From Aquabacterium sp. (GTDB lineage Bacteria; Pseudomonadota; Gammaproteobacteria; Burkholderiales; Burkholderiaceae_C): a DNA stretch of 64,000 nucleotides. The position numbers were made by a program, and so were the translations under genes. Positions 16,617 through 27,893 of the stretch are shown piece by piece. Below the pieces are notes generated by a model. That model ran no database searches. It saw nothing but the letters and a program-made list of their open reading frames with translations, and was not told the origin of the DNA. The DNA lies in the NCBI GenBank assembly GCA_023266355.1, contig JAHFQM010000003.1:124001-188000 (forward strand). The letters run 5' to 3'. How positions within the stretch are numbered: position 1 is the first letter of the stretch; each line of letters starts with the position of its first letter.

Positions 16617-17873
16617 TCAGTCGGCTTGCTTGCGCAGGAAGGCCGGGATCTCGATTTCGTCCATGCCATTGCTGGCCAGGGCATCGACCTTGGCGGCCGC
16701 CTGGGTGCGACCCGAACGCCACACGCTGGGCGTGTTCATGCCGCTGAAGTCGCTGGCGTGGCCCATGCCGATCGACGAACCCGCGGCGCTGGCGCCACCG
16801 TGTGCGGCCATGTGGCCCACAGGTTGGGTCAGCACGGGGATGTTGTCGGTGCCGGTGCGTGCGAACACCTGCGTGGCCGGGGCGCTGTGCACCACGGTCA
16901 TCGGGGTTTGCGCGCGGCGGGTGCCGCTCAGGCCGGTGGCGATCACGGTGACGCGCAGCTGGTCGCCCAGGGACTCGTCGTAGGCCGTGCCGTAGATGAC
17001 GTGGGCGTCTTCGGCGGCGTAGCGGCGGATGGTGTTCATCGCGTTGCGCGACTCGCTCAGCTTGAAGTTGGACTTGCCCGCGGCGATCAGCACCAGCACA
17101 CCACGCGCGCCGGACAGGTCGATGCCTTCCAGCAGCGGGCAGGCCACGGCGGCTTCGGCGGCCTTGGTGGCGCGGTCCGGGCCCGAGGCGGTGGCCGTGC
17201 CCATCATGGCCTTGCCGGGCTCGCTCATCACGGTCTTGACGTCTTCGAAGTCGACGTTCACCAGGCCGGGGATGTGGATGATGTCGGAGATGCCGCCCAC
17301 GGCGTTCTTCAGCACGTCGTTGGCCTTGGAGAAGGCTTCTTCCTGGGTGATGTCATCGCCCAGCACTTCCAGCAGCTTCTCGTTGAGCACGACGATCAGC
17401 GAGTCGACGTTGGCTTCCAGCTCGTTGAGGCCGGTGTCGGCCTGCTTCATGCGGCGGTTGCCTTCGAACTCGAAGGGCTTGGTCACCACGCCCACGGTCA
17501 GGATGCCCATTTCCTTGGCCACGCGGGCGATCACGGGCGCAGCGCCCGTGCCCGTGCCACCGCCCATGCCGGCGGTGATGAAGACCATGTGGGCGCCGTC
17601 CAGCGCGGTGCGGATCTGGTCCACGGCTTCTTCGGCGGCAGCGCGGCCGGCTTCGGGCTTGGCACCGGCGCCCAGGCCCGAGTTGCCCAGCTGCAGCTGG
17701 AACTCGGCGCTGGAGCGGTTGAGCGCTTGCGAGTCGGTGTTGGCGCAGATGAACTGCACGCCTTGCACGCCCTGCGCGATCATGTGCTCGACGGCATTGC
17801 CGCCGCCACCACCCACCCCGATCACCTTGATCTGGGTGCCCATGTCGAAGTTTTCGATCATCTCGATTGCCAT
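16617..17873 (-). CDS. ftsZ: Cell division protein FtsZ
   Basis: 418 residues. The tubulin-like GTPase assembles the Z ring. Visible: the N-terminal GVGGGGGNAVEHM, the tubulin signature GGGTGTGAAPV, the T7-loop region (NVDFEDVKTVM), a variable linker (~320-400) and the conserved C-terminal peptide IPAFLRKQAD that binds FtsA/ZipA. A Shine-Dalgarno AGAGAGG precedes the ATG. It is last in the dcw cluster, 67 bases after ftsA, and a terminator follows; lpxC, often next, is absent. Confidence 0.98.
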   Translation of the reverse strand: MAIEMIENFDMGTQIKVIGVGGGGGNAVEHMIAQGVQGVQFICANTDSQALNRSSAEFQLQLGNSGLGAGAKPEAGRAAAEEAVDQIRTALDGAHMVFITAGMGGGTGTGAAPVIARVAKEMGILTVGVVTKPFEFEGNRRMKQADTGLNELEANVDSLIVVLNEKLLEVLGDDITQEEAFSKANDVLKNAVGGISDIIHIPGLVNVDFEDVKTVMSEPGKAMMGTATASGPDRATKAAEAAVACPLLEGIDLSGARGVLVLIAAGKSNFKLSESRNAMNTIRRYAAEDAHVIYGTAYDESLGDQLRVTVIATGLSGTRRAQTPMTVVHSAPATQVFARTGTDNIPVLTQPVGHMAAHGGASAAGSSIGMGHASDFSGMNTPSVWRSGRTQAAAKVDALASNGMDEIEIPAFLRKQAD

Positions 17874-17940
17874 GTCAGACCTCTCTTTGTCTCAAGCAGT
17901 TGCCAATTGAATTTCCACAGTGGGGGCTTCTTGTCGCACT

Positions 17941-19170
17941 TCAGAAGTTGCCCACGAACCAATCGCGCACGCGACCGAACAGGGACTGGACCGACCCTGC
18001 CTGTTGCGCCGCTTTCATCCCGCGCATGCGCGCGAGTCTTGCCTCTTCGAGCAAGCCCATGACGGTGGCCGAGCGGGGGCTCGCCACCATGTCGTGCAGT
18101 GCTCCGGCGTACAAGGGCGTGCCCTTGCGCACCGGCTTGAGGAAGATGTCTTCGGCCAGCTCGACCATGCCCGGCATCACCGCCGAGCCACCGGTCAGCA
18201 CGATGCCGGACGACAGCAATTCCTCGTAACCAGACTCGCGGATCACCTGGTGGACCAGCGAGAAAATTTCTTCGACGCGCGGCTCGATCACGCCGGCCAG
18301 GGCCTGGCGCGAGAGCATGCGCGGCGCGCGGTCGCCCAGGCCGGGCACCTCGACGTGCTCGTTCGGATCGGCCAGCAATTGCTTGGCCACGCCGAAGTCC
18401 ACCTTGATGTCCTCGGCGTCCTTGGTGGGCGTGCGCAGCGCCATGGCGATGTCGCTGGTGATGAGGTCACCGGCGATGGGGATGACGGCGGTGTGGCGCA
18501 CCGAGCCATCGGTGAAGATGGACACGTCGGTGGTGCCGGCGCCGATGTCCACCATGGCCACGCCGAGCGACTTCTCGTCTTCGGTCAGCACCGCGGCAGA
18601 CGATGCGCTCGGGTTCAGCACCAGCTGCTCGGCTTCCAGGCCGCAGCGACGCACGCACTTCACGATGTTCTCAGCCGCGCTTTGCGCGCCCGTGACAATG
18701 TGCACCTTCACCTCGAGGCGGCCACCGCTCATGCCGATGGGCTCTTTGACCTCGTGGCCGTCGATGATGAACTCTTGCGGCTCGACCAGCAGCAGGCGCT
18801 GGTCGTTCGGGATGTTGATGGCCTTGGCGGTCTCGACCACGCGCTGCACATCGAGGGGCGCGACTTCCTTGTCCCGCACGATGACCATGCCGGTGGAGTT
18901 CTGGCCACGGATGTGGCTGCCGGTGATGCCCGTCCAGACGCGGCTGATCTTGCAATCGGCCATCAGCTCGGCTTCTTTCAAAGCCTGCTGGATGGACTGC
19001 ACGGTGGCGTCGATGTTGACGACCACACCGCGCTTGAGGCCGTGGCTGGGAGCGACACCGAGGCCGGCGAGCCGCAAGTCGCCACCCGGCAGGACCTCGG
19101 CCACCACCGCCATCACTTTGGCGGTGCCGATGTCGAGTCCTACTACCAGATCCTTGTATTCCTTGGCCAT
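17941..19170 (-). CDS. ftsA: Cell division protein FtsA
   Basis: 409 residues. Actin-like ATPase that tethers FtsZ to the inner membrane. Phosphate-binding motifs are clear: VGLDIGTAKV at the N-terminus, MVDIGAGTTDVSIF in the middle, and IVLTGGSAVMPG. The C-terminal VQSLFGRVRDWFVGNF is the amphipathic membrane-binding helix. The gene lies 14 bases after ftsQ and 67 bases before ftsZ, giving the standard ftsQ-A-Z order. Confidence 0.98.
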   Translation of the reverse strand: MAKEYKDLVVGLDIGTAKVMAVVAEVLPGGDLRLAGLGVAPSHGLKRGVVVNIDATVQSIQQALKEAELMADCKISRVWTGITGSHIRGQNSTGMVIVRDKEVAPLDVQRVVETAKAINIPNDQRLLLVEPQEFIIDGHEVKEPIGMSGGRLEVKVHIVTGAQSAAENIVKCVRRCGLEAEQLVLNPSASSAAVLTEDEKSLGVAMVDIGAGTTDVSIFTDGSVRHTAVIPIAGDLITSDIAMALRTPTKDAEDIKVDFGVAKQLLADPNEHVEVPGLGDRAPRMLSRQALAGVIEPRVEEIFSLVHQVIRESGYEELLSSGIVLTGGSAVMPGMVELAEDIFLKPVRKGTPLYAGALHDMVASPRSATVMGLLEEARLARMRGMKAAQQAGSVQSLFGRVRDWFVGNF

Positions 19171-19184
19171 GGTGTGTGCGTCGA

Positions 19185-20072
19185 TTATCGAGTTGAATTC
19201 ACGCTTCGCGAAGGGCTCGCGGGCGTTTTGTTGTTGGCAGGAGGCAATGGTTTGCGCACGGCACCCGGCTTGACGACCTCTTGCGAGGTGGTGGTGCCGC
19301 GCAGCTTGACGGCATAGCCTTCGGGGTAGCGCAAATCGGCATAAGACAGCGGCGCTGGGTAGCGGCGCTTGAGCTCGGGCAAGGTGCGCACGAAGCGCTG
19401 GGCGCGGGCGACGATTTCGTCTTCGCTGCCGCGGCCCAGCTGGATGTCGGCGTCGTTGTCGAGGTCCACCGACCAGGAGCCGCGTTCGCTCAGGTGCAGG
19501 GTGTCAATGTTGCCCAGCGGTGCCAGCACGGGCTGCAGCCGGCGCAGCATGTCGAGCATGGCGCGGGACTCGCCCGGGCCTGCGTTGGCCGGCGCGTCCA
19601 GCGTGGGCAGGCGCTCTTCCACATCGCCGATGTTGGCATCGAACACTTCGCCGAAGGTGTTGACGAGCTGGTCGTCGCGGTCTTCGTGCTGCCAGTAGGC
19701 GGCGGGGCGGTGCTCCTCCAACTGCACGCGCAGCTCGTTGGGCCACACGCGCCGCACCACGGCGTGGCGCACCCAGGGCACGGCTTCGAAGACCTCGCGG
19801 GCGCGCGCCAGGTCGGTCTGGAAGAAGCCACCCGGCAGGCGCGGCACGATGTTGGCGCGCACGGTGGCGATGTTGTTGCGCACCAGGTCGCCTTCCAGCT
19901 GCACCTGCTGGAGCGCGAACAAGGGCAAGCGACTCAGGCGCTGCATGCCGGCCCACAGCAAGCCACACACGGCCACCCCCAGCAGCAGGGCTGCGGCCGC
20001 GTTCATCCAGCGGACGTCCTGGGACGCCTCATCGGCTTCGCGTGGCAGGTGGAGGGCGGCGGCGGCTTGCAT
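19185..20072 (-). CDS. ftsQ: Cell division protein FtsQ
   Basis: 295 residues. A bitopic membrane protein: cytoplasmic N-terminus, one membrane helix at ~24-45 (AAAALLLGVAVCGLLWAG), a POTRA domain (FALQQVQLEGDLVRNN onward), then the FtsQ beta domain (VRRVWPNELRVQLEEHRPAAYW). It recruits FtsB-FtsL into the divisome. The C-terminus is Pro/Ser/Lys-rich. It starts 2 bases after the ddl stop. Confidence 0.96.
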   Translation of the reverse strand: MQAAAALHLPREADEASQDVRWMNAAAALLLGVAVCGLLWAGMQRLSRLPLFALQQVQLEGDLVRNNIATVRANIVPRLPGGFFQTDLARAREVFEAVPWVRHAVVRRVWPNELRVQLEEHRPAAYWQHEDRDDQLVNTFGEVFDANIGDVEERLPTLDAPANAGPGESRAMLDMLRRLQPVLAPLGNIDTLHLSERGSWSVDLDNDADIQLGRGSEDEIVARAQRFVRTLPELKRRYPAPLSYADLRYPEGYAVKLRGTTTSQEVVKPGAVRKPLPPANNKTPASPSRSVNSTR

Positions 20073-20074
20073 GG

Positions 20075-21055
20075 TCAGGCGGGCTGGTCCAGGCTGGCCG
20101 AGGCCAGCAAGTGCACACAGAGTTGCTCGTAGCTCAAACCGGCGACCTTGGCCGACATGGGCACCAGGGAGTGGCCGGTCATGCCGGGCGAGGTGTTGAT
20201 CTCCAGCAGGAAGGGCTGGCGGTCGGTCTTGCGGATCATCACGTCGGCACGGGCCCAGCCACGGCAGCCCAGCGTCTTGAAGGCGCGCAGCACCTGGCGC
20301 TGGATCTCGGCCTCTTCGTCGGCGTCGAGCTGGCTCGGGCAGAGGTACTTCACCTCGTCGGTGAAATACTTGTTCTGGTAGTCGTAGTTGCCGCCGGGCG
20401 CGACGATGCGGATCACCGGCAAGGCCTGGGCCTCGCCTTCGACGGTCAGCACCGGGCAGGTGGTTTCCTCACCATCGATGAACTGCTCGCACAGCACCTC
20501 GGGGTCGTGCTGGGCGGCCGCGGCATAGGCGGCGGCGCACTGCGACACATCGGTCACCTTGCTCAGGCCGATGGACGAACCCTCGCGCGCCGGCTTGACG
20601 ATCATGGGCGCGCCCAGGGCCACCAGGGCGTGCTCGCATTCGGCCACGCTGCCCACCATGCGCCAGTCCGGCGTGGGCAAGCCTTCGAAGCGCCAGATGC
20701 GCTTGGTCATGACCTTGTCCATGGCGATGCTCGACGCCATCACGCCCGAGCCGGTGTAGGGAATGCCGAGCAATTCGAGTGCGCCTTGCACGGTGCCATC
20801 TTCACCGCCACGCCCGTGCAGGGCGATGAAGCAGCGGCTGACGCCTTCGGACTTCAGTTCTTGCAGCGGGCGCTCGGCCGGGTCGAAGGCGAAGGCGTCC
20901 ACGCCCTGCGACTGCAAGGCCTTCAAGACACCGCCACCCGACATCAGCGAGACCTCGCGTTCCGCCGAGGTGCCACCGAAGAGCACGGCCACGCGGCCCA
21001 GCGAGGCCACGTCGATGGGGGAGGCATTCAAATGCACGCTGCTCATCTCAGGCAC
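20075..21055 (-). CDS. ddlB: D-alanine--D-alanine ligase
   Basis: 326 residues; a start at the Met three codons in is equally possible. ATP-grasp enzyme that joins two D-alanines for the peptidoglycan stem. Visible: [54 protein letters not shown], and the C-terminal [15 protein letters not shown] with metal ligands. It overlaps the murC end by 8 bases. Confidence 0.97.
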   Translation of the reverse strand: MPEMSSVHLNASPIDVASLGRVAVLFGGTSAEREVSLMSGGGVLKALQSQGVDAFAFDPAERPLQELKSEGVSRCFIALHGRGGEDGTVQGALELLGIPYTGSGVMASSIAMDKVMTKRIWRFEGLPTPDWRMVGSVAECEHALVALGAPMIVKPAREGSSIGLSKVTDVSQCAAAYAAAAQHDPEVLCEQFIDGEETTCPVLTVEGEAQALPVIRIVAPGGNYDYQNKYFTDEVKYLCPSQLDADEEAEIQRQVLRAFKTLGCRGWARADVMIRKTDRQPFLLEINTSPGMTGHSLVPMSAKVAGLSYEQLCVHLLASASLDQPA

Positions 21056-22457
21056 CCTCTTTCAACATCTCGGCGACCTTGCCGGCCACGCTGCCGATGG
21101 TGCCCGCGCCCATGCAGATGACGATGTCGCCGCCACGCGCGTTGGCAACGATGGCCTGGGGCAGCTCGGCCACGTCATCGACGAAGACCGGCTCGACCTT
21201 GCCCGCCACGCGCACGGCACGGGTCAGCGCACGGCCGTCGGCCGCGACGATGGGCGCTTCGCCGGCGGCATAGACCTCGGTCAGCAGCACGGCGTCCGAG
21301 GTGCCCAGCACCTTGACGAAGTCCTCGAAGCAGTCGCGGGTGCGGGTGTAGCGGTGCGGCTGGAAGGCCAGCACGAGGCGCTGGTCGGGGAAGGCGCCAC
21401 GCGCGGCGCTGATGACGGCGGCCATCTCCACCGGGTGGTGACCGTAGTCATCGATCAGGGTGAAGCGGCCACCGTCGGCGGCGGGGAAGTCACCGTGGCG
21501 CTGGAAGCGGCGGCCCACGCCGGTGAAGGCGGCCAGGGCCTTGGCCATGGGCGCGTCGGGCAGCTCGATCTCGGTGGCCACGGCGATGGCGGCCAAGGCG
21601 TTGAGCACGTTGTGGCGGCCAGGCAGGTTCAGCGTCACGTGCAGGTCGGGCATGACGGTGCCGTTGCGGCGCTGCACGGTGAAGCGCATCTGGCCGCCGG
21701 GCAAGGCCTCGACATCGACCGCGCGCACCTGGGCGTCTTCCTCGAAACCGTAGGTGATGACGGGACGCGAGATCAGCGGGATGATGCTGCGCACGCCCGG
21801 GTCGTCCGAGCACAAGATGGCCGCACCGTAGAAGGGCATGCGGTGCAGGAAGTCCACGAACGCCTGCTTGAGCTTGGCGAAGTCGTGGCCATAGGTGTCC
21901 ATGTGATCGGCATCGATGTTGGTGACGACCGACAGCACGGGCATGAGGTTGAGGAAAGAGGCGTCCGACTCGTCGGCCTCGACCACGATGTACTCGCCCT
22001 TGCCCAAGGCCGAGTTGGCACCGGCGCTGTGCAGCTTGCCGCCGATCACGAAGGTCGGATCGACACCGGCTTCGGTCAGGATGGCCGTGACCAGCGAGGT
22101 GGTGGTGGTCTTGCCGTGCGTGCCCGCGATGGCGATGCCCCGGCGCAAGCGCATCAGCTCGGCCAGCATGACGGCGCGCGGCACCACCGGGATGCGCTTG
22201 GCGCGTGCGGCGATGACCTCGGGGTTGTCGCCCTTCACGGCGGTGGACGTGACCACGGCTTCGGCACCTGCGATGTGCGCGGCCTCGTGGCCGATGTGCA
22301 CGGTGATGCCGAGCGAGGCCAGGCGGCGCGAGGTGGCGCTGTCGGACTGGTCCGAGCCCGAGACGCGGTAGCCCAGGTTGTGCAGGATCTCGGCGATGCC
22401 GCTCATGCCGGCGCCCCCGATGCCCACGAAATGGATGTGCTTGACGGCGTGCTTCAT
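21048..22457 (-). CDS. murC: UDP-N-acetylmuramate--L-alanine ligase
   Basis: 469 residues. Adds L-Ala to UDP-MurNAc, the first stem residue. Motifs: [15 protein letters not shown] at the N-terminus, ATP loop [11 protein letters not shown], and [10 protein letters not shown] in the C-terminal domain. The start overlaps the murG stop by 4 bases (ATGA) and its stop overlaps ddlB. Confidence 0.98.
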   Translation of the reverse strand: MKHAVKHIHFVGIGGAGMSGIAEILHNLGYRVSGSDQSDSATSRRLASLGITVHIGHEAAHIAGAEAVVTSTAVKGDNPEVIAARAKRIPVVPRAVMLAELMRLRRGIAIAGTHGKTTTTSLVTAILTEAGVDPTFVIGGKLHSAGANSALGKGEYIVVEADESDASFLNLMPVLSVVTNIDADHMDTYGHDFAKLKQAFVDFLHRMPFYGAAILCSDDPGVRSIIPLISRPVITYGFEEDAQVRAVDVEALPGGQMRFTVQRRNGTVMPDLHVTLNLPGRHNVLNALAAIAVATEIELPDAPMAKALAAFTGVGRRFQRHGDFPAADGGRFTLIDDYGHHPVEMAAVISAARGAFPDQRLVLAFQPHRYTRTRDCFEDFVKVLGTSDAVLLTEVYAAGEAPIVAADGRALTRAVRVAGKVEPVFVDDVAELPQAIVANARGGDIVICMGAGTIGSVAGKVAEMLKEGA

Positions 22458-23581
22458 GCCGACGCCTTTACTGAAGTGGGTTTGACAAACTGCTCGATGG
22501 CATCGGCCACCGCAGCAGCGGATTGGTGACGCGCCAGGGCCCGTGCGCGGCCGGCCATCTCGGCCAGGCTGCTGCGCTGCAGCGACTGCAGTTGCGCGGC
22601 CAGGGTCTCGGCGCTCAGCTCGGTTTGCGGCAGGTGGATGGCGGCCTGGTGGGCGGCCATGAACTCGGCGTTGTCACGCTGGTGGGCCGTGGTGGACACC
22701 ACCAAGGGGATGAGGATGCTGGGCACGCCCGCGGCACACAGCTCGCTGACGGTGATGGCGCCGGCGCGGCAGACGATGAGGTCGCAGTCGGCCAGGCGCT
22801 GGGCCATGTTGTTGATGAAGGGCAGCAACTCCACATCGCTGGCCGGGTCCAGGCCGGCCTTGACGTAGTCGGCCTTCACGTCTGCGAGGTTGGCCATGCC
22901 CGTCTGGTGGGTGATGCGGAGGCGGCGGTCGGCGGGCACGTCCTTGAACAAGCGGGCCAGCGCCAAGGGCAGCACCTGGTTGAGCGCGCGCGCGCCCAGG
23001 CTGCCACCGACCACCAGCACCTTGAGCGGGCCGGTGCGATGGGCGAAGCGCTGGGCCGGCTCGGCGATGGCCTCGATCTCGGCACGCACCGGGTTGCCCG
23101 TCACGCGCGACACCTTGTGCCTGGCGGCCGGGCCATCGAAGCCGCAGGCCAGCACGTCGGTGATGGGCAGCAGCGCGCGGTTGCTCAGCAGCATGGCCGC
23201 ATCGGCGTTGACCATCACCAGCGGCAGGCCGCGCGCGGCGCTCATCACGCCACCGGGGAAGCAGACGTAGCCGCCCATGCCCAGCACGGCGTTGGCCTGG
23301 CGTGCCGACAAAATCTTGAAGCAGTCGGCGAAGGCCTTGAGCAGGCGCACGCCGCCGAAGAGGGTGTCTTTGAGCGACTTGCCACGCAGGCCGTTGAAGG
23401 AGATGGTGTCCAGCGGGATGCCGGCGGGCGGCACCAGGCGGTTTTCCATGCCGCCTTCGGTGCCCAGCCAGCTCACCGTCCAGCCACGGCGCTTCATCTC
23501 ATCGGCCACGGCCAGGCCGGGCATGATGTGCCCACCGGTGCCTGCGGCCATGATGACGAGGTGACGGGGTGCGACGCTCAT
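22454..23581 (-). CDS. murG: UDP-GlcNAc:lipid I N-acetylglucosaminyltransferase
   Basis: 375 residues from the ATG at 23581, which overlaps the ftsW stop (ATGA); the frame continues upstream inside ftsW but that is not the gene. GT28-family enzyme that converts lipid I to lipid II on the inner face of the membrane. The glycine-rich loops [16 protein letters not shown] and [13 protein letters not shown] and the UDP-binding [23 protein letters not shown] are all present. Confidence 0.97.
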   Translation of the reverse strand: MSVAPRHLVIMAAGTGGHIMPGLAVADEMKRRGWTVSWLGTEGGMENRLVPPAGIPLDTISFNGLRGKSLKDTLFGGVRLLKAFADCFKILSARQANAVLGMGGYVCFPGGVMSAARGLPLVMVNADAAMLLSNRALLPITDVLACGFDGPAARHKVSRVTGNPVRAEIEAIAEPAQRFAHRTGPLKVLVVGGSLGARALNQVLPLALARLFKDVPADRRLRITHQTGMANLADVKADYVKAGLDPASDVELLPFINNMAQRLADCDLIVCRAGAITVSELCAAGVPSILIPLVVSTTAHQRDNAEFMAAHQAAIHLPQTELSAETLAAQLQSLQRSSLAEMAGRARALARHQSAAAVADAIEQFVKPTSVKASA

Positions 23582-24855
23582 GCGCGGCCCCCTCGCATGA
23601 GCTGGCGATTCTCCATGTCCACCCGCAGGCAGATGGCCAGAGCGATGCAGTTGAGCAGCACGCCCGAGCCCCCGAAGCTCATCAGCGGCAGGGTCAGGCC
23701 CTTGGTGGGCAGCACGCCCAGGTTCACGCCCATGTTGATGAAGCCCTGGCCGCCCATCCACACCGCCACGCCTTGGGCCACCAGGCCCGAGAAGACGCGG
23801 TCGAGCGCGATGGCCTGGCGGCCGATGTTGAACAGGCGCACCACCAGCCAGAAGAAGGCGATGATGACCGCGGCCACGCCGATGAAACCCATCTCTTCGC
23901 CGATGACGGCCAGCAGGAAGTCGGTGTGGGCTTCGGGCAGGTAGTGCAGCTTTTCCAGGCTGGAGCCCAGGCCCTCGCCAAAGATCTCGCCACGGCCGAA
24001 GGCGATCAGGGAGTGGGTCAGCTGGTAGGCCTTGCCGAGCGCGTTCTTCTCGTTCCACGGGTCGAGGTAAGCGAAGATGCGCTCGCGCCGCCACGGGCTC
24101 AGCGAGATCATCAGCATGAAGGCACCGATCAGCACCGCCGTGATCAGGAAGAACATGCGACCGTTCACCCCGCCCAGGAACAGGATGCTCATGGCGATGG
24201 TGGCGATCACCAGGAAGGCGCCCATGTCGGGCTCGGCCAGCAGCAGCAAGCCCACCACACCCACGGCCACGGCCATCGGGGCCACGGCGCGGAAGAAGTG
24301 CTCTTTGACGTCCATCTTGCGGACCATGTAGTCCGAGGCGTAGAGCGTGATGGCCAGTTTGGCCAGCTCCGAGGGCTGGAAGTTCATGATGCCCAGCGGC
24401 AACCAGCGCCGTGCGCCATAGACCACCTTGCCCACGTGCGGGATCAGCACCAGGATGAGCAGCACCAGCGAGGCCACGAACAACCAGGGCGCGATGCGCT
24501 CCCAGGTCGCCATCGGGATCTGTGTGACCACGGCCGACACCGCGATGGCGATGACGATGGACAGCAGGTGGCGCATCACGAAATGCGTGGGCGCGTAATT
24601 GGCAAAGCGCGGGCTGTCGGGCAGGCCGATGGTGGCCGAATAGACCATGATCAACCCGGCCAGCAGCAGGCCGAGCGTGACCCACACCAGGGGCTGATCG
24701 AAGCCCAGCAGGCGCGAGGGCTGGGCCGTGCTGACGTTGACGAAATCGCGCACGGGCAGCGGGCCGCCCTCGGCGCCATCGCCCTGGCCGCGCAGGCTGC
24801 GCACGGCCCGGCCCACCCAGGCCAGCAGCGACGGACGGTCGGCAGCCACGCTCAT
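23578..24855 (-). CDS. ftsW: Peptidoglycan polymerase FtsW (SEDS family)
   Basis: 425 residues with about ten membrane helices. FtsW is the SEDS glycosyltransferase working with FtsI in septal wall synthesis. The family loop [19 protein letters not shown] (with catalytic Asp) and the end motif [15 protein letters not shown] are clear. A cytoplasmic N-terminus of about 50 residues precedes the first helix. It overlaps murD upstream and murG downstream by 4 bases each. Confidence 0.97.
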   Translation of the reverse strand: MSVAADRPSLLAWVGRAVRSLRGQGDGAEGGPLPVRDFVNVSTAQPSRLLGFDQPLVWVTLGLLLAGLIMVYSATIGLPDSPRFANYAPTHFVMRHLLSIVIAIAVSAVVTQIPMATWERIAPWLFVASLVLLILVLIPHVGKVVYGARRWLPLGIMNFQPSELAKLAITLYASDYMVRKMDVKEHFFRAVAPMAVAVGVVGLLLLAEPDMGAFLVIATIAMSILFLGGVNGRMFFLITAVLIGAFMLMISLSPWRRERIFAYLDPWNEKNALGKAYQLTHSLIAFGRGEIFGEGLGSSLEKLHYLPEAHTDFLLAVIGEEMGFIGVAAVIIAFFWLVVRLFNIGRQAIALDRVFSGLVAQGVAVWMGGQGFINMGVNLGVLPTKGLTLPLMSFGGSGVLLNCIALAICLRVDMENRQLMRGGRA

Positions 24856-26699
24856 GCGATGTCTCCCAGGTCGGTCGCCAGCGCCTGCAAGGTCTTCACG
24901 AAGACCTCGGCGCGGTGGGCGTAGTTGCGGAACATGTCCAGGCTGGCGCAGGCCGGGCTCAGCAGGAGGGCGTCGCCCTCGGCGGCTTGCTCGAAGGCCC
25001 AGGCGGTGGCGGCTTCCAGGCTGTCAAAGCGCTGCAGCGCGATGTCGTCGCCCGCCGGGCTTTGCACGCCGGCCAGCACCTGGCCGATCGCTTCGGCATC
25101 GCGGCCGATCAGGGCCACGGCGCGGGCGAAACGGCCTACGGGCTCGCGCAGCGGGCCGAAGTCCTGACCCTTGCCGTCGCCCCCCAGGATGAGGCTGAGC
25201 TTGCCCGGCGACAAATCGGCGCCCAGGCCCAGCAGCGCGGCCACGGTGGCGCCGACGTTCGTGCCCTTGCTGTCGTCGATGGCGTCGACGCCACGCAGCG
25301 TCATCACGTGTTCGACGCGGTGCGGCTCGCCGCGGTACTCGCGCAGGCCGTGCAGCATGGGCGCCAGCGGGCAACCGATCGCCGTGGCCAGGGCCAGGGC
25401 GGCCAGGGCGTTGGACGCGTTGTGGCGGCCGCGGATGCGCAAGGCATCGGCCGGCATCAGGCGCTGAAGGATGATCTCGTCGTCTTCAGGCTTGGCGCCT
25501 TTCGCGCGCTTGATGGTCGGGTCCGCCTCCATGGCGCGCACCAACCAGGCCATGCCCGACTCGACCACCAGGCCGAAGTCGCCGGGCGCACGCGGTGCGT
25601 CCAGGCCGAAACGCACGACCTTGCGGTGCACCACACGGGCCGGACGGCCCCGCACGCCGGACTTGACGACCTCGGGCGCCGGGATCATGGCCTCGACCAA
25701 GGGCTCGTCGCGGTTGACGACCATGGTGGCGTGCTGGCCGTAGATGCGCGACTTGGCCGCGGCGTAGGCGACCATGGTGCCGTGCCAATCGAGGTGGTCC
25801 TGCGTGACGTTGAGCACCACGGCCGCATCGGGCTCGAAGTGCTTGACGCCATCCAACTGGAAGCTGGAGAGTTCCAGCACCCAGGCCTCGGGCAGCACCT
25901 CGAAGGTCGGGGCGGCCGGCGGCGGCGGGGTGAGTTGCACCAGCGGGGCATCGGCATCGCTGGCATCGTCCGACAGGCCCTGGGCGGGCACGGCCAGGTC
26001 GCCGTCTTCGCCGACCGGCAGCGGGGGCTCGCCGTTCTCGGGCAAGGCTTCGTCGCCCACGTCAGCCACTGGCGCCTCCGCCGCAGCGCCGGAGGGCACC
26101 GCATCGACAGGCTGCTGCTCGGGCAGCACGTCGGCCGCGTTTTCCAATGCATCGGCGAGTGCATCGTCCACCTCGGGCAGGCGGGTGGGCTCGTGCTCCA
26201 GCGCCTCGCGCAGGGTGTCCAGCAGGGTCGGCCCGATGTTGCCGGCCAGGCCCACGCGCAGGCCCGCGCGCTCGATCAGCTTGGCCGTCAGCGAGGTCGT
26301 CGTCGTCTTGCCGTTGGTGCCGGTGATGGCCACCACCTTGGGCGCGTAGCCCATCTCGGCCTTCAGGTCGGCCAGGGCCGAGGCGAACAGCGACAACTCA
26401 CCGCGCACCGGGATGCCCAGCGCGTCGGCACGGGCCAGCAGCGGCGCCACCTCGGGCGCTTCGGGCACCAGGCCCGGGCTTTTCAGCACCAGGTTCACGC
26501 CCGCCAGCAGCACCGGGTCCAGGCCGTGGTGCAGCGTGGCCGCGGGCACATGGGCGGCCAGGGTGGCGGCCTGCGGCGGCTGGGCGCGGGTGTCGGCCAC
26601 GTGCACGTTGGCGCCGCACCGGGCGCACCAGCGCGCCATGGCCAGGCCCGAGTCGCCCAGACCCAGGATCAGCACGGTGAGGTCACGCAGGTGGTGCAT
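24852..26699 (-). CDS. murD: UDP-N-acetylmuramoyl-L-alanine--D-glutamate ligase with large acidic insertion
   Basis: 615 residues, against about 440-500 for most MurD. Adds D-Glu to UDP-MurNAc-L-Ala. Core motifs are intact: [25 protein letters not shown] (~123-135), [15 protein letters not shown] (~273-282), [11 protein letters not shown], and [15 protein letters not shown]. About 100 residues (roughly 168-270) lie between [15 protein letters not shown] and the [10 protein letters not shown] strand, rich in Asp, Glu, Ala and Pro, with no obvious fold. A second, smaller insertion follows [10 protein letters not shown]. The frame is unbroken across both, so this is a real insertion and not a frameshift. 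Start ATG is 15 bases after mraY. Confidence 0.95.
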   Translation of the reverse strand: MHHLRDLTVLILGLGDSGLAMARWCARCGANVHVADTRAQPPQAATLAAHVPAATLHHGLDPVLLAGVNLVLKSPGLVPEAPEVAPLLARADALGIPVRGELSLFASALADLKAEMGYAPKVVAITGTNGKTTTTSLTAKLIERAGLRVGLAGNIGPTLLDTLREALEHEPTRLPEVDDALADALENAADVLPEQQPVDAVPSGAAAEAPVADVGDEALPENGEPPLPVGEDGDLAVPAQGLSDDASDADAPLVQLTPPPPAAPTFEVLPEAWVLELSSFQLDGVKHFEPDAAVVLNVTQDHLDWHGTMVAYAAAKSRIYGQHATMVVNRDEPLVEAMIPAPEVVKSGVRGRPARVVHRKVVRFGLDAPRAPGDFGLVVESGMAWLVRAMEADPTIKRAKGAKPEDDEIILQRLMPADALRIRGRHNASNALAALALATAIGCPLAPMLHGLREYRGEPHRVEHVMTLRGVDAIDDSKGTNVGATVAALLGLGADLSPGKLSLILGGDGKGQDFGPLREPVGRFARAVALIGRDAEAIGQVLAGVQSPAGDDIALQRFDSLEAATAWAFEQAAEGDALLLSPACASLDMFRNYAHRAEVFVKTLQALATDLGDIA

Positions 26700-26714
26700 G
26701 GTGTGTCGCTCCGG

Positions 26715-27893
26715 TCAACGCAGCTTGAGGGTGGACAGCCCCACCAGGCAGAGCAGCATGGTGATGATCCAGAAGCGGACCACGACCTGCGTTTCCTTCC
26801 AGCCCGACTTCTCGAAGTGGTGGTGCAGCGGCGCCATCAACAGGATGCGGCGGCCCTCGCCGTACTTCTTCTTCGTGTACTTGAAGTAGCTCACCTGCAG
26901 CATCACCGACAGGGCTTCCAGCACGAAGACGCCGCCCATGATGGACAGCACGATTTCCTGGCGCACGATGACGGCGATGGTGCCCAAGGCCCCACCGAGG
27001 GCCAGCGCACCGACGTCACCCATGAAGACCTGCGCCGGGTAAGCGTTGAACCAAAGGAAGGCCAGGCCCGCGCCCGCCATGGCCGCGCAGAACACCAGCA
27101 ACTCGCCCGCGCCGGGGATGTGTGGCAGCAGCAGGTACTTGGCGAACACGGCGTTGCCCGTGACGTAGCAGAAGATGCCCAGCGAGGCCGACACCATCAC
27201 GGCCGGCATGATGGCCAGGCCATCGAGGCCGTCGGTCAGGTTCACCGCGTTGCTCGTGCCCACGATGACGATGTAGGTCAGCAGCATGAAGCCCCAGACG
27301 CCCAGCGGGTAGCTCACCGTCTTGAAGAAGGGCACGATCAGGTCGGCCTTCGGGGGCAGGTCATTGCTGAAGCCCGAGGCGATCCAGCGAAAGAACAGCT
27401 CGACGACGCGCAGGTTGTTCGTCTCCGACACGCTGAAGGCCAGGTAGATGGCCGCGATCAGGCCGATGACGCTCTGCCAGAAATACTTCTCGCGCGAGGG
27501 CATGCCTTCGGGGTCTTTGTTGACCACCTTGCGCCAGTCGTCGCTCCAGCCGATCAAGCCGAAGCCGGTGGTGACGATCATCACGATCCACACGAAGCGG
27601 TTCGACCAGTCGAACCACAGCAGCGTGGACAGGCCGGTGGCCAGCAGGATGAGCGCACCGCCCATGGTCGGCGTGCCGCGCTTGCTGAGGTGGCTGGCCA
27701 TCGCGTACTCGCGGATGGGCTGACCGATCTTCAGCTCGGTGAGCTTGCGGATCACCCAGGGGCCCAGCAGCAAACCGATGAGCAGCGCCGTCATGGCCGC
27801 CATCACCGAGCGGAAGGTGAGGTACTGGAAGACGCGCAGGAAGCCCCACTCGGGGTGCAGCCCTTGCAGCCAAGACGCCAGACTAAGCAGCAT
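26715..27893 (-). CDS. mraY: Phospho-N-acetylmuramoyl-pentapeptide transferase
   Basis: 392 residues from the ATG at 27893; an in-frame GTG two codons upstream is possible. The ten-helix membrane enzyme transfers phospho-MurNAc-pentapeptide to undecaprenyl phosphate, making lipid I. Signatures: [36 protein letters not shown] and the C-terminal [11 protein letters not shown]. The segment at ~130-185 is longer than in E. coli, as is usual in betaproteobacteria. Overlaps the murF end by 11 bases. Confidence 0.97.
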   Translation of the reverse strand: MLLSLASWLQGLHPEWGFLRVFQYLTFRSVMAAMTALLIGLLLGPWVIRKLTELKIGQPIREYAMASHLSKRGTPTMGGALILLATGLSTLLWFDWSNRFVWIVMIVTTGFGLIGWSDDWRKVVNKDPEGMPSREKYFWQSVIGLIAAIYLAFSVSETNNLRVVELFFRWIASGFSNDLPPKADLIVPFFKTVSYPLGVWGFMLLTYIVIVGTSNAVNLTDGLDGLAIMPAVMVSASLGIFCYVTGNAVFAKYLLLPHIPGAGELLVFCAAMAGAGLAFLWFNAYPAQVFMGDVGALALGGALGTIAVIVRQEIVLSIMGGVFVLEALSVMLQVSYFKYTKKKYGEGRRILLMAPLHHHFEKSGWKETQVVVRFWIITMLLCLVGLSTLKLR

